Position numbers and translations under genes: made by a program. This document shows, in pieces, positions 23,372-35,400 of a DNA stretch of 64,000 nt. Within the stretch, counting starts at the first letter, position 1, and each line of letters starts with the position of its first letter. The notes under the pieces are model-generated. The model was not told the origin of the DNA. It did no database searches and was given only the letters and a program-made list of their open reading frames with translations. The stretch is from Peronospora farinosa (Eukaryota; Oomycota; Peronosporomycetes; Peronosporales; Peronosporaceae). Location: positions 310,001 to 374,000 of the forward strand of contig CANTFK010000228.1 in the NCBI GenBank assembly GCA_947646735.1, in the 5' to 3' direction.

Positions 23372-25620
23372 CTATAATGCTGTGAATGTCACTCGTATGA
23401 CATTGTTATCGTGCCCATTGGTCGTGTTTCCTCCAAACACGTACATTGCACCATTCCAAGCCACGGCTCGATGCCAGGCTCGAGGAGTTAGAGGAGGATC
23501 ACACTTGACTAGTTTCCAGGTCGGCATCGCTTCAACTGGATACAGATGAACATAGATTAGCTGAAGAATAAGCATGAATTTCGTCACAAACGACTTACCT
23601 GTCCCGAGGTCCAATACATACGCGTCGCCTTTCAAGCATCCAGTGTTACCTCCGTACACAATTATTCGCGACCCAACGCTGACCCCCGAGTGCGTGTAGC
23701 GTGATGCAGGGCCGTCGCCTTGGGTCTCTACTTTGCGCCAAACACAATCAATACCCTCTTTTGTAGCGTCCTCTGTTCAAACAATTATCCCATTAACTTA
23801 GGACCCCATCCTGACCATCCAGGCACAAAACGTACCGATTTCAAAAGCAAATACTTGACCACGACGGTATTTGCCGTCGTATCCTCCGAAAATGTACATG
23901 CGGTCTTTTATAACGCACACAGAATGCGTTGAGGACGGTCCCGGGATATCACCTCGAGGCCGCAGCTCCACCCATGTCGGAATTTTTGTGTCTGTCAATA
24001 GAAGCTTATGGTCAGAACTGCCGTACAAGCAACGGCAAATCGAAATTCGAACAAACCAAATCGAAGCGCAAACGTATCGCTAAGTCGCTGAGGATGCCCG
24101 TAACCCCCGTACAAGATAGCCATGCCCTGCAACACTGCCAGCGAGTACCAATATCGCATTGACGGAGGGTTTCCGGCAACTTCAAGCTTATCCCACTTCC
24201 ATTCTTCTGCTTGGTCCACACGATGTGATTGTTAGTTGCAAGTCACGGAAATACACAAGAAGCAGCCGCATGGTTAAACGTACTGACGTTGAGCTGGTGA
24301 AGTTCTGTTAGAAATTTTCCATCAATTGTGCCACCGATCGCATACAAATCGTCGCCAAGGACGAATATCTGGAGCAGGTGACCTGACGGTGGTGGCGTAC
24401 CGCTAATCGGTGGTTGAGCCCATCGAGGCGACGGCTTTGCTGCGAGGTCTAAAGTGTGCAAGTCGTTTAGGCGTAGCTTGCCGACGATACCACCTACAAC
24501 AATCACGACATTCCCATGGATCGCTAGCCCACAGTCGTATCGAGGGTCTGGTGGCAAGCCCTCTGATCTCACCGTTACCCATTTCATACGAACAATTACA
24601 AGCTCCTTGCGTTTGACCGTTCGCGTTCTGGCTTTCCTCTTGCCCACTTGGCTGCTCGTCATTCGAGCAACTGTAGGTGCCGTTTTGTTTACCATTACCG
24701 TCTCCCTGTGCGCTGATGCCGGTCTAGAAGAACAAGTGCTCATTTTTCGTAGCGACGTTCGTGGATGCCGTGCTGGTCCTGCGATAATACTTTGACTGAG
24801 AGAAGTTCTTGCTGCCACTGGAGGTGAAGGCCGTTCGCTGTCCGACGAAACCAGGTCATCGAGGTTAACAACGTCGTCCAAGTCGCTAAGATTGTCCAGC
24901 CCGAAAGGCACATGACTGAAACTTGACAGCACATCATCGTCTACTCGACTCATGTCATAGCTCGTGGACACGGCTGTGACGATAGTATTGATGTAGTTAG
25001 TATTGTTAAAGTGTGTGAGGTCCAATTTTACAATGGCACCTTGGTACGGTATCGAATACATAGTCGACGATGAGATCTATCAAAAGAAACATCACATAGT
25101 AATCTTAGACATGTAAGTCAAATCACAGTAATAATGACAAGTCTCAAAAATGTACCGGCAAGTGCAAATCTTGCCCAGCCTTAGCAGATGACGATTCCAT
25201 TGTTTCTGCCTCTGGAACAACTTCAAGCTTACTAGCTCTAGAAACCACCTGAGCTTGACATAAAGAGCATTCATCCAAGAATGAAAATGAGTGCTGGATG
25301 CACGAAAAACACAACACGTGACCACAATTTTGACGGGCGGGAAATTGGGTCACGTGGAAGCAAATTGGGCACGAAATGCTTGGCGCAAGTTGAAGATGAA
25401 AATTGTACGTGGTCTCCACTAGACCGTCCCATGACTCGTCTTCGATTCTGCCAAAGAAATCGTCGTTCTCATTGACCTCTGCGGTCTCTTCCTCATTGTC
25501 ATCGCTCCAATGTCGAACAACGTCTTCTTCTCGGGCTCTTCCTGCTTTATTAAAGTCCAAATTTTCGTTAGTAAGGTTGCTGTTATCACCCAAAGTCGAT
25601 AGAGTCGTAACTTCGCTCAT
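23372..25620 (-). CDS. RING-finger/Kelch-repeat fusion protein, putative E3 ubiquitin ligase (6 exons)
   Basis: Exons 25620-25156, 25076-24284, 24209-24057, 23991-23836, 23772-23599 and 23535-23372 join to 634 residues with GT-AG introns and consistent phases. Residues 84-121 form a C3HC4 RING (CPIC, then CGHVLCFSC, then CSLC) after an acidic N-terminus. A basic Ser/Thr linker (about 180-300) follows. Kelch-type beta-propeller repeats fill the rest, seen as repeated GG-containing blades (VVIVVGG, LYAIGG, ILYGGYG, MYIFGGYDG, IIVYGGNTG, MYVFGGN). A RING on a propeller suggests a ligase that binds its substrate directly through the Kelch face. The second intron ends in a tandem AAGCAG acceptor: either AG keeps the frame, giving products differing by one residue. 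Substrate and localisation are unknown; no signal or membrane segment is seen. Confidence 0.85.
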
Positions 25621-26045
25621 TAGACGCTGTATGCCGAGCTAGTGGCAGGCAACAGAGCCCACAAGAGCACGTCGGGTTGCTAAACCGTGAGCTGTCACCT
25701 GCGCGACGATGATTGGCTGAAAGGGGGGATCAGCTGAACACGTTACACGTACTGTAGCCATGTGATAAACACGCAGAAATGAAGGTCAAACACGGGAATC
25801 TGCTAGTGTAATGGTAGTTTACTTTATTTACAGTCTCAACCCTTAGATGAGGCTGATCTGTGGACATTTGTCAAACAAAGAAGTGTATTTGAATCGTTGG
25901 GCTATCAGTCGCTGATCCCACCCATCATGCAATAAAAACTTCTAAGTCACGAAGATGCTTGGTAAATATATGTCTGAAACGGAAGAAGCAGACACCCGAG
26001 GAAGAAATGTCTAAATCACGCATTACATGCACACATTGACATTGT
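25621..26045. other. intergenic, no gene seen
   Basis: About 425 bp between two leftward genes, holding the promoter of the RING-Kelch gene and the 3' end of the anoctamin gene. Nothing else recognised. Confidence 0.35.
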
Positions 26046-28190
26046 TCACGAAGAGTCTTCGTCGTCAATGATGATCATGTTCTCTTGGTCATCGTTGTCG
26101 TCACCAATCGGACAATTGACATCGTCGTCGGGCACGTGGTATAGACATTTGCTGATGAGGAACTCCTGACGGTATTTCTGCACCGTCACATCTTCCGGCA
26201 CGTCATCAATGCAGACCTCGAGAGAGTACTTGAACATGAACATGCCACCGATAAATATCGAGAACATCCACACCCGGGTGGAAGTCTCCAGGTAATTGAA
26301 GAAATCACCTGTAAAGATGACAACGGCACCGTTGGTGCATACGGAGATGGCTGCAAAAGCTTGCAGCACCAGGTACCAGTATCCCATGTTACGCACGTTA
26401 CGCGGTCGAGGACGGCGCGACTCAAAAAGGAGACGGTAGGCGTCCAAGCGGATCTCAAAGTAGTTGTTCACATACGAGAGCAAAGGCGCAAGCGGGAAGG
26501 CCACAACGAACATAGTTGTGAAGCCGAATTGAAGCGCCATCTCAGTATAGTCGTCGAAGGTGCCATGCCAATCGTATTGCGCCATGAAGAGCTCGCGTTC
26601 GGCATCGGACTGCTTGTACTCATCCAAGTGGCCCAGCAGCTGGTACTTGCTTAAGTACACGAACAAACGCGGGATGGCAACCTCGGTGATGTTGCCCACA
26701 AACAGCCGAGAGCAGAACACGATGGCGAGCATGTACTCGAGTTCATGCATGCAACTTACATCGCAGCCTTCAAATCCTTCCTTCAGGAACGCCACATAGA
26801 ATAGACCCGCGTAGTTGTTAACGAATTGGAAAATCACAGTCTTGACGATGAGACTGTTTTCGTACTCCATATCCGTGCGATGGTTCTCCTGGTCTACAAG
26901 CATAATTGATACGTAATTGTAGATCTTGGTCATGATGGTGATCTGAACAACGTTTGCAAGGGACGACACAATCGAGCCGTACTTGTAGTCATCCAACACA
27001 AGCTTGTCCGAGTCGTCTCCCTTCGTAAGGTCGTATGTCAGCATGAAAATCGAGGACACGATAACAAACACGATCAGGATAAGGAACGAGATGACAACCC
27101 AGCTATAAGCTACTCGTTTAAGCTTTTCACGAGGGGGAAAGTACCGTGTTGACTTGCCATTTATGGGCGAGGGAATACGCTCGCCGTAAAATTGCGGGCG
27201 GAGGTTCACCGTTTCCGAAAAGTGTGCAGTGCCCCAACGAAGCGTCTCTCGCGAGTTAAGTCGCTTCCAATTCTCGAGATAAATGGTCATCCAAATAGTC
27301 ATAAAAGCTCCAAAAGGTGGCGAGATGTAGGCGAACACGGTGTTGTAGTCGTCTTGTGGCACGGAATACCTCACGATGCCCGTGACGCTGCCCACCAATG
27401 TCGGGTACAAGAGCCATTTGGTGTAGTGCCCCAAATACAAGAAGTAGAGCGCCACTTTGACACCGAAGTAATGACAGATGCGGTCAAAGGGTTGGCTCAT
27501 AGGGGACGCACTCCACACCATCCAGCGCTTCTTGAGTTCCGCCTTCTCCTCCTCCTCATGCAACGGGTATGTATCTACGATAATCCTCTCATAAATAAGA
27601 CGATCAAGATCTTGACCGGCACCTGTTTGATGGTTAGTGATGATGTGCTCGATGATTCCAATACGGTCGGTGCTGGAGAAGAGCGAGCCATTGGGGCCCT
27701 TCCTGGCATAAAAGTGCTGCACGTCTCGAGCTTGGAAATAGGGCGCAAAGATGTAGTCGAATGGTGAGTAGCGATACGTCTGTTTAACGTCTCGGATTGG
27801 AAATGGAGCAATGCTATACTCGGGAATGCCGTTGAACGAGGCGCGACGAAGCTCCGTCGGGTCCAGCTGCAGGTGCATATTAAGGAGCTCTGCTTCGCGG
27901 CGCATGAGCTCCACAGGCGCGCGGATTTTGCAGAACACCAGCTTCTTACCGGACGAGTAAAAGAGGCGTAGTCGTAGCCCCGCACCACGCAGACGCTTGA
28001 TGATCGTGTCACGCTCATCGCTCACCTCAATGGCGTGCTTGGGCGGATTAGGAAACACGATCACGTAGTCCCAACGGCACGGCGCCTCCACGACGGACGT
28101 GCCATAGTCAAGTGGGACGCGTAGACAGAACTCGGCGGTCTGTGGTTGCGGATACGGGTCTAACATGGCACCAATGAATTGAGTATTCAT
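26046..28190 (-). CDS. TMEM16/anoctamin-family membrane protein (lipid scramblase or calcium-activated channel)
   Basis: An intronless 714-residue protein with a cytosolic N-terminal domain of about 230 residues and eight to ten hydrophobic helices. The first is near LYFLYLGHYTKWLLYPTLVG and the last near VWMFSIFIGGMFMFKYSLE. Family-diagnostic strings are MALQFGFTTMFVVAFPLAPL and NNYFEIRLDA. These carry the calcium-site acidic residues of the helices usually numbered 7 and 8: DYTE, where animal channels have E-x-x-E, and E-I-R-L-D. The calcium pocket therefore looks largely kept, with one Glu replaced by Asp. Members either conduct anions or scramble phospholipids; the sequence does not decide which. 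The C-terminus is a short acidic tail. The first ATG is at 28190; the frame is open further upstream only through a non-ATG codon. A single copy here, with no operon-like context. Confidence 0.9.
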   Translation of the reverse strand: MNTQFIGAMLDPYPQPQTAEFCLRVPLDYGTSVVEAPCRWDYVIVFPNPPKHAIEVSDERDTIIKRLRGAGLRLRLFYSSGKKLVFCKIRAPVELMRREAELLNMHLQLDPTELRRASFNGIPEYSIAPFPIRDVKQTYRYSPFDYIFAPYFQARDVQHFYARKGPNGSLFSSTDRIGIIEHIITNHQTGAGQDLDRLIYERIIVDTYPLHEEEEKAELKKRWMVWSASPMSQPFDRICHYFGVKVALYFLYLGHYTKWLLYPTLVGSVTGIVRYSVPQDDYNTVFAYISPPFGAFMTIWMTIYLENWKRLNSRETLRWGTAHFSETVNLRPQFYGERIPSPINGKSTRYFPPREKLKRVAYSWVVISFLILIVFVIVSSIFMLTYDLTKGDDSDKLVLDDYKYGSIVSSLANVVQITIMTKIYNYVSIMLVDQENHRTDMEYENSLIVKTVIFQFVNNYAGLFYVAFLKEGFEGCDVSCMHELEYMLAIVFCSRLFVGNITEVAIPRLFVYLSKYQLLGHLDEYKQSDAERELFMAQYDWHGTFDDYTEMALQFGFTTMFVVAFPLAPLLSYVNNYFEIRLDAYRLLFESRRPRPRNVRNMGYWYLVLQAFAAISVCTNGAVVIFTGDFFNYLETSTRVWMFSIFIGGMFMFKYSLEVCIDDVPEDVTVQKYRQEFLISKCLYHVPDDDVNCPIGDDNDDQENMIIIDDEDSS

Positions 28191-29272
28191 TTTTCGGCTT
28201 GTGCTGCCTTGATTCACAATGTGATCCTGATTTTTAGTGGTTATCAAGGATTTGCAAAGGCATGGAGCTTATGTTTATGTTCAGATGGACGTTGAGCCCA
28301 TGTTCCTCGTGGACTGTTGCAGACTTGGTACCCAGCAGATGCTACCTCACCGAGTCATTCGTATCATTTATGGATTCTAGGTGTGCACCTCAAGTCACTA
28401 CCACCCCGAGACGTTGAGCTCGTTTTAGGTGTGTAGTTACTGCATCATCGCAACTTTTTAATACGACATCATCAGCCACATCGAAAAACGATTCGATACC
28501 AGGTAAAACGAACCTCGGTTTCTGCTCTGTCTTCTTTGCAAAGACTTGCCACAACCAACGGGGGATCTCAAAAAACGATGAGCTAGTTTGATACGACAAT
28601 GAAAAGCCTCGTTTCACGGTGGACAAGTGTTTATGGCTCTAACTGCTTGTTGAGTCCGTGCATTAAAACAATACCTGTCAGCAATACCAATTGTTGGTGA
28701 CAGTCCAGCCAACAGATAGTACCTCACGTATGACGAACGATATTGAGCAATCTATGTTTTCTATTGTCACAGGAGCGGCAAAGTGAAAGCGATGGTAACT
28801 GAAAATGACTTTTTTACCCACTCTTTCAAACACATCTATTTCTTGCTGTAGCAGCAGATATGGATCCTCCATCCCAGCAACAATCTCCGGAAGTTGCGCA
28901 TCTATTGCTGCTTGGACAGATAAAACCGCCCGTGTGACGAAGTGACACGTCAAGAATGCTAGAAATGAAATATCAAATGTTATATCCGTCTTGACACAAG
29001 ACTTTATGAGATGCTGACTAGTTGAAATGTCTATTTTTACCGTTCTAACCTTAACCCATCGTTTTTTTTTCAGGGAATGTCAATTGCACACGAAAAAGGT
29101 CGCGATACTAAGCCATATGACTTGAAAGGTCATCGAGCTCCGATGTGGTGGTTGGTTTACAGCATTTCATCTTCGAAATGTGTATGGCTGCGACGTGCTT
29201 TAGCTTACTCACATTTGCGATTTAACTCGGCATCAATCAGTTAGCCGTCATTTACGTGCTTGCGGGGCAAGT
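28191..29272. other. intergenic with possible gene relic on the - strand
   Basis: Two neighbouring - strand open frames (28390-28626 and 28678-28953) are moderately protein-like; the upstream one contains EIVAGMEDPYLLLQQEIDVF. I could not join them by a convincing splice or match them to a family. Either a decayed gene or chance. The rest is upstream sequence of the next gene. Confidence 0.25.
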
Positions 29273-29854
29273 ATGAGCTCGCTTTCTATCCTCATGAAAC
29301 AGCGCACACAGCACACATTTCTTGGCAACGATAGAAGCACATTTATTTCGAGAACGTCGTCGCACCGGGCTACGGTATTAGCGTCCCCGTCACTCTCCTC
29401 CGCGTCCGAGACGCTGGAAGACTGGATGTACTGGCAACGGGATGCCAGCAATGCGCACTGCTGGACGAAGGTGTACAGCGTGCTAGACAATGAGTTTTTA
29501 TGGCTCTTTAAGGGCAACCATTCGAGCAAGACGTTGTTCTTGCAGATCGCTGTGTCTAGTGTCGAAGTGTCAGGCCAGCGACAGCTTCGGGTCGTTGACC
29601 CGAATGGCGAAGAGATGGAGCTCTGGCTGCTGGACGAGGACAGCTTTAGTATGTGGTGCCAACGGCTCGAGGAAGCCGCTGCGCTTACGACGCAATTCTT
29701 CCGTATCACAGAGATTGAAGCACGACGACTTCCCCGCAACAGTGCGTACCGCGGTAGTTTAGTCGCTTATCGCCGCGCAAGTAAGCAAGCACGTTTTAAA
29801 GCCGTGATTGAATGGATAATGCAGTGGCGGCGGAAAGGTGTAAAGCTTGCGTGA
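29273..29854 (+). CDS. PH-like domain protein, WMYW family, paralogue 1
   Basis: Intronless, 193 residues. A Ser/Thr-rich N-terminus (about 20-48) leads into a compact domain at 51-150. The domain opens with D-WMYW, continues with TKVYSVLDNEFLWLF, LFLQIAV and VVDPNGEEMELWL, and closes with a Trp-containing helix. The strand pattern and final helix resemble a pleckstrin-homology fold. After the domain comes N-S-A-Y-R-G-S-L, a motif shared with the paralogues, and a basic tail. No membrane segment or signal peptide. I do not recognise a named family, and a phosphoinositide or protein-binding role is only inferred from fold resemblance. Paralogues lie at 30064-30786 and 36671-37441. Confidence 0.8.
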   Translation: MSSLSILMKQRTQHTFLGNDRSTFISRTSSHRATVLASPSLSSASETLEDWMYWQRDASNAHCWTKVYSVLDNEFLWLFKGNHSSKTLFLQIAVSSVEVSGQRQLRVVDPNGEEMELWLLDEDSFSMWCQRLEEAAALTTQFFRITEIEARRLPRNSAYRGSLVAYRRASKQARFKAVIEWIMQWRRKGVKLA

Positions 29855-30063
29855 TGAGGTCGAATATTGTTTTGTATTACGTGTTGTCTGTCTTGTCTAC
29901 GGCTAAAGCCATCTAGAGGTCGGGGCTATACACTCAAACAGGCTGAAATTTCCACGGGGCGTGCGGACAAATCAACCTTCCTGTCTTTGTTCGTCTTGTC
30001 TGTCTCGCTCCCTCTTGGCCAAGCCTGATTACTTCGCAAATTGCGCTGCATTGTGCTGGCATT

Positions 30064-30786
30064 ATGAGGCGATTATCATTGACGGCGATTCCATCACGGC
30101 GACAGAAACTGCAGCAGCGTGCTAGTGTCCGATCAACCTGTAGTAAGACCACGAGCAGTATGCGCTCGACATTTGGTAGCCTTAGTATGCTATCGTCACT
30201 GTCCTCGGACTCGCTATCGACGGCCACTAGCTCGTACGGCGGCCTCATGGAAGACTATGACGACTTGGACGAGGAGATTGAGGATAAGGCAGAGACAGAG
30301 GTCGACCAGTGCTCCGAACAGGGCTGGATGTACTGGAAAAAGAGCGACGATTCTTGGCTTAAAGTGTACGTGCGTCTGCGGAACGAGCTGCTGTGGCTCT
30401 CGAAGGGCGCACGCGACACGGTGGCCGTCGTTCAGATTGCGGTCGCGGGTGTGCGAGTCACAGACATCGGCGGCTTTATCGCGCGAGGTCCCGCTGGCGA
30501 GAGCATGGAGCTCTTCGCCTACGAACGCAATCGCACGGGCGAGTGGACTGATGCACTTTATGTCGCCGCCCAGCGTACACAATTGTACGAGCGCTCGGTG
30601 GCGGCCGAGTCGACGGAGACCGAGATTACCCACCGAGAGACCAAGAAGGTGAAAGAAGTGTACACGGGTACTTTAATTGCTTACAACAAGGAGCAGACCA
30701 AGTCTTCGTTAAAACGACGGCTTCGCGACGCGTGTCGACGACGATTGGAGAAGTTTGTGGACCGCCTGGATACTTCCAAGCGGTAG
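30064..30786 (+). CDS. PH-like domain protein, WMYW family, paralogue 2
   Basis: Intronless, 240 residues. A basic start is followed by a Ser-rich block (35-58, SSLSSDSLSTATSS) and an acidic stretch (63-85, D/E rich). The domain begins at GWMYW (87-91) and shows LKVYVRLRNELLWL, VVQIAVAGV and GESMELFAY in the same order as paralogue 1. A VYTGTLIAY motif and an Arg/Lys-rich tail close the protein, matching Y-R-G-S-L-V-A-Y in paralogue 1. It starts 209 bp after paralogue 1 on the same strand, so it is a tandem duplicate, but the two are strongly diverged outside the core. Function unknown. Confidence 0.8.
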   Translation: MRRLSLTAIPSRRQKLQQRASVRSTCSKTTSSMRSTFGSLSMLSSLSSDSLSTATSSYGGLMEDYDDLDEEIEDKAETEVDQCSEQGWMYWKKSDDSWLKVYVRLRNELLWLSKGARDTVAVVQIAVAGVRVTDIGGFIARGPAGESMELFAYERNRTGEWTDALYVAAQRTQLYERSVAAESTETEITHRETKKVKEVYTGTLIAYNKEQTKSSLKRRLRDACRRRLEKFVDRLDTSKR

Positions 30787-32463
30787 ATGCCTGGCATCCC
30801 AGGAAGCAATGACGTGGCGAGTTCAATAGTTTGCCGCTTATTTAATAGAATCAAACATAATGGATGGATCAAAACAGTAACAATGGGCTGGTAGTGCCCA
30901 GTCTCTCGATTGTTTTGCTTCGTTTACTAGTGTCTTGCAATTGGTAAAGGTACTGCAGAACAGGATGTACTGGGTCGTACGCGTACTTGAAGATACCTCA
31001 CCTTCTCACTCACTCAAAGGGACTGCAAAATCGAAACAACATTCATTCCTATCGAGAAAATGCTACGTGCATGTGATCCAGTGGACCGTCTGAGGATGAC
31101 GTCACATCTCCAAGGACGACGATTACGTCCATGATTGGCATCATCATGCAGTGTAATTCAGTGTAATCAGCGGGTAAGATGGGGTAAGACATCGTAGGTT
31201 TTAGATTTCCATTTGAAGTGCGCTGATGATGAACTCTGTAAGCTTCTTTTGCTATCCCGTGTTCGGCTTTGCAGGAATGTATCTATACGAGTAGCACGTA
31301 ACCCTCCCTACCAATGTATAGCAGGTCGTCGGCAGGATTCAATTAGCACTATCTCAGCCATTCCATAATAGCACGATCTCAGCCATTATATTATGACACT
31401 GCCGTGTTGAGGTGTATCTATCCCGAATATGCGAGTGTCCTATCCGAATAGGTCACCCGTCTGGTACGTTGAAGTACTGTACAAGTTCATGTTTCTTTTG
31501 AACAAGCGACCAAGATGGTGGTGACGGCATCGTTGTGGTTGTAAAACTCGCGTGTATATGCAGCTTTTTAACTTCGCGAATGGTGAGAACTGACTGAGTG
31601 TCAAGTTTGTTGCTGAATAAAATTCCCTGTTGGGGGAATTAGGTGGTATAAGTGGTCGGCACCTCCTTAACTGACTGGGCTACGGCCGTAGCAAAGAAGT
31701 TTACAGTATACCAGTGCCCAACTACACATCGTGGTTCCTGTTGCTGCAAACAGTAATTCACGTAGTCTTTAGCCATACTGCGTCATGGCCAGTGCAAACT
31801 TTAACGAACGAACGGACGAGACCATATCGTGCACGCCATTAGGGCTCGTTTGACAAGGCGCTAGCGAAATCGCAACAACTGTGGCAGGTACTTTTGCAAA
31901 CGATCTCAACATCTCCGACGAGCCACGAATCTATTCATGGCGATATCGCGCTTGAACTCATTCTCTGGAAAGCTCCAGCTCCGTCGACAAGTACTGCATA
32001 TGCTCGTCATTTCTTTGCTAGACGGCTCTAAGATTGCCAGCGTGTGGTGTTTCACTAACACGAGTATGGATAAAAATGTTGTCGGGCATTTTCCTACATG
32101 AGGTATGTATGATTAAGATCACAGCTCGACATCGGAGAATATAACGCCTCTAGGTCGAGAGTATTTATTTTTTTGTCAAAAGAAAGTATCACTGGTACTA
32201 GTTGACGTTAAAATGGTCAAACGTCTACATGAAGAACTTGTTTCTGCACTGAAGTAGTTTTCATGATGGGAAGATGCAATAGACAGTATCAGTGTATGCT
32301 TTTGAATCGAGCGGCAAAACCTATCACATCGCATATCTAAGACTACAAAAGTAGGTTGTGTGAATGTCTTCCCAACGTCTCCCCATCTTTACTCCTTCGT
32401 TATTTTTGAGCCGCGTGGAGTTTTTCTATCGCTTCGGTGAGGTCAAGGCGACTCTCTCTGACC
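30787..32463. other. long intergenic region before SEC24
   Basis: About 1.7 kb without a supportable gene. A short direct repeat (two copies of a GCACKATCTCAGCCATT-like string) lies at 31344-31386. No transposon ends, RNA gene or coding remnant was identified. The last few hundred bases should contain the SEC24 promoter. Confidence 0.35.
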
Positions 32464-35400
32464 ATGAACAATCCTCCATCATATCAACCGTACGGCGGTC
32501 CTCCTCCACAGCAGACGCAAATGTCACATGCCAATGCATTTCGTCCCTTGAACCCAGCACAGTCAAGCACGTCGCTCTCGGCAAACGGCGGTCCCACCTT
32601 TACACGTAGCGGCCAACCTTCGACAGGCAGTATTAATGCCCCACATCAGCAGCAAATGGGCACTGGACCACGTGGTCTCGCACCTCCGAACCGCAGCTTT
32701 TCGTCGGGTCCATCCAGTCAGCCCACTGGACCATCTACGCAACAGTTCACCAATCATCCAGTGCCCATGAGCGGCGGAGGCTACGGCCCTCCCATGGGAG
32801 GTTTGTCTATTCCACCGCTCCAGCCGATGCGTGGAGTACCGCCAGTGGGCGTCGTCCCTCCTTCCGGACCAGGACTACCTGCGCGTGGCTACCCACCACC
32901 TGCTGGATCGTTGAACCAGGGACCATCTAACGCCCAGAACAGACTCGCACAGCAGTTTAATAATATGGGAATTAATGGGCCTACAGGTCCAGGCTCTGCG
33001 CAATTGCCGAGAGGATCTCCGCCAATGGGAGGAGCAATGGCACCTCCACCTGTTATGAACATACAACAGCAGCAGATACCAGCCATGAACCAACAACAGC
33101 AGCCTGTGATGACTCAGCAACAACCGCCTGATGCGTACAACAAGAATCTAACGAGTGGAAATTTTCAGCAGCCTAATGACATGATGAACAGTGCGTCATC
33201 TCTGTGTGAGATGATTGTTATGTGTAGTATGAAAAACTGATCTGCTCATTTTGTTTTGATGTTTTGTAGGTGGCTATGGAGGACAGTCGGGTTTCCAGGG
33301 ACAACAGATGCAGCAGGAGACACCTTTAAGCAAAGAAATGATGGCATCGCAATGCGATTCGCGTTACATGCGACTGACGGTGAATGCACTGCCACACTCT
33401 CTTGACCATGCAAAGAAGTCGAAGCTGACATACGGACTTATTATCCGACCGTTTGCACCGAACGATGAGGGAAATGACCTGGATGTAGTAAATTTCGGCC
33501 CTACTGGCGTTATCCGTTGCCGTCACTGCCGCACGTACATGAATCCGTTCGTACAGTGGGTGGACAATGGCCGTCGCTGGCGGTGCAACTTATGTGGAAT
33601 ATCCAACGACGTCGCCAGCTCGTATTTCTGCCACTTGGGTGCCAACCAGCTGCGTCAGGATCGCAACGAGCGCCCGGAGCTTCATTCAGGCAGTGTGGAG
33701 ATTGTTGCTCCGTCCGAGTACATGATGCGTCCTCCCCAGCCACCCTGTTTCGTGTTTGTCATTGATGTTTCAGCAACCGCTGTGGCATCGGGATCACTTC
33801 ACGTTGCAGTTAATACGATCAGGGAGCAGCTTGACAAGCTTCCTGGCGCACCACGGACGCGCGTAGGCTTTGTCACGTATGACAACACAATCCATTTCTA
33901 CAACTTAAAGGTTTGTGCCGAGCTATTCTTCTTTGGCGATATGAGTGGGTTTTTGATTTTAACGGGTTTTGTGTTAAACCTATCGCAGTCGACACTGAAG
34001 GCCCCACAAATGATGGTGGTGGCTGATCTGGATGAGCTCTTTATTCCTATTCCGGATGAGCTGCTTGTGAATTTGAGCGACTCTCGTGAGGTCGTTGAGA
34101 TGTTACTTGAAACCTTACCGTCTATCCACCATAACGCGCGCTCTGCCGAAACTGTACTGGGACCTGCTATCCGGGTCGCTTTTAAGCTCATGGTACGCAA
34201 TATTACGCAACGGATGTCAATAGTCGTGTTAACGTAAACATTGTTGTGTCTATGTAGTCATCGATTGGTGGTAAAATGGTCGTCTTTCAGAACTCGTTGC
34301 CATCAGCTGGAAATGGAGCCCTCCGAAACCGCGACAATCCTCGTTTGTATGGAACAGACAAGGAACACACTTTGCTTCAGGCCGCGGATACGTACGTCGC
34401 ATGAATTGTCTAAAATTCGTCATTTGGATGGATCTAACATGGCTTCTGATGCTACTATGTTTATTTCGAAATGTATGACTTGTGATTGTTTACATTGCAG
34501 ATTTTATCGTACAAATGCCATTGACTTTTGCCGCCAGCAAGTCAGCGTAGACATGTTTTTATTTTCATCGATGTATACTGATATCGCCTCATTGGGTAAC
34601 TTTTGCTGCTTGTACGAGTTATTCTGATACTTCATGAAGCTAACGTAAAAATTAAATGCGACGCAGGCTCACTGTCAAAATACTCGGCAGGTCAAGTGTA
34701 CTACTATCCGGCTTTTAACGCTGAAAGAGACGGGGAAAAATTTAGCAAAGAGCTGGCACACTGCCTTGTTCGCGAGTCTGCATGGGAGGCTGTGATGCGC
34801 GTCCGCTGTACAAAGGGAATGCGCCTTGCCAATTTTTACGGCAACTTTTTTTTGCGAGGCCCGGACCTGCTCGCGCTTCCGACATGCAACGCTGACTCGA
34901 CGTTCGCAGTAGAGATTACGCACAGTGACGCTCTTTTGACATCTTCGACAATCTCCGTGCAGGCTGGTGTGCTGTACACGAACTCGGGCGGTGAGCGACG
35001 TATTCGTGTGCACACTGTCTGCATTCCCGTCACCAAATGTACGTTGCCACGCTGACGATAAGTGCCTGGTACTGGATTGAGGATCTAACTTGATTACTGT
35101 ACTGCCTATCATCTCAGTGTTTGCGGAGCTCTTCCGTCAGGTCGATCAAGACGCACTGTGCAACATCATGGCCAAAAATGCGCTAGAGATTGCGCTTAAG
35201 ACAGGATTGGACAGTGGTCGATCGCGTTTGCAGACACAGTGTGCGGATATTGTACGTGCCTACCGCAACTCGGGTGCTTATGGCACCAAGCAATCCTCTG
35301 GTTACCAGTTGCACCTCCCTGAGTCAATACAGCTTCTGCCTCTGTATATCGTAAGTCATTTCGTGAGCAATGGTAAACTCTTTTCCAGCGCGTCTGACCT

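Noticed and set aside
27192..27767. 191-codon + strand frame inside the anoctamin gene
   Set aside because: Antisense shadow of a conserved membrane-protein coding exon.
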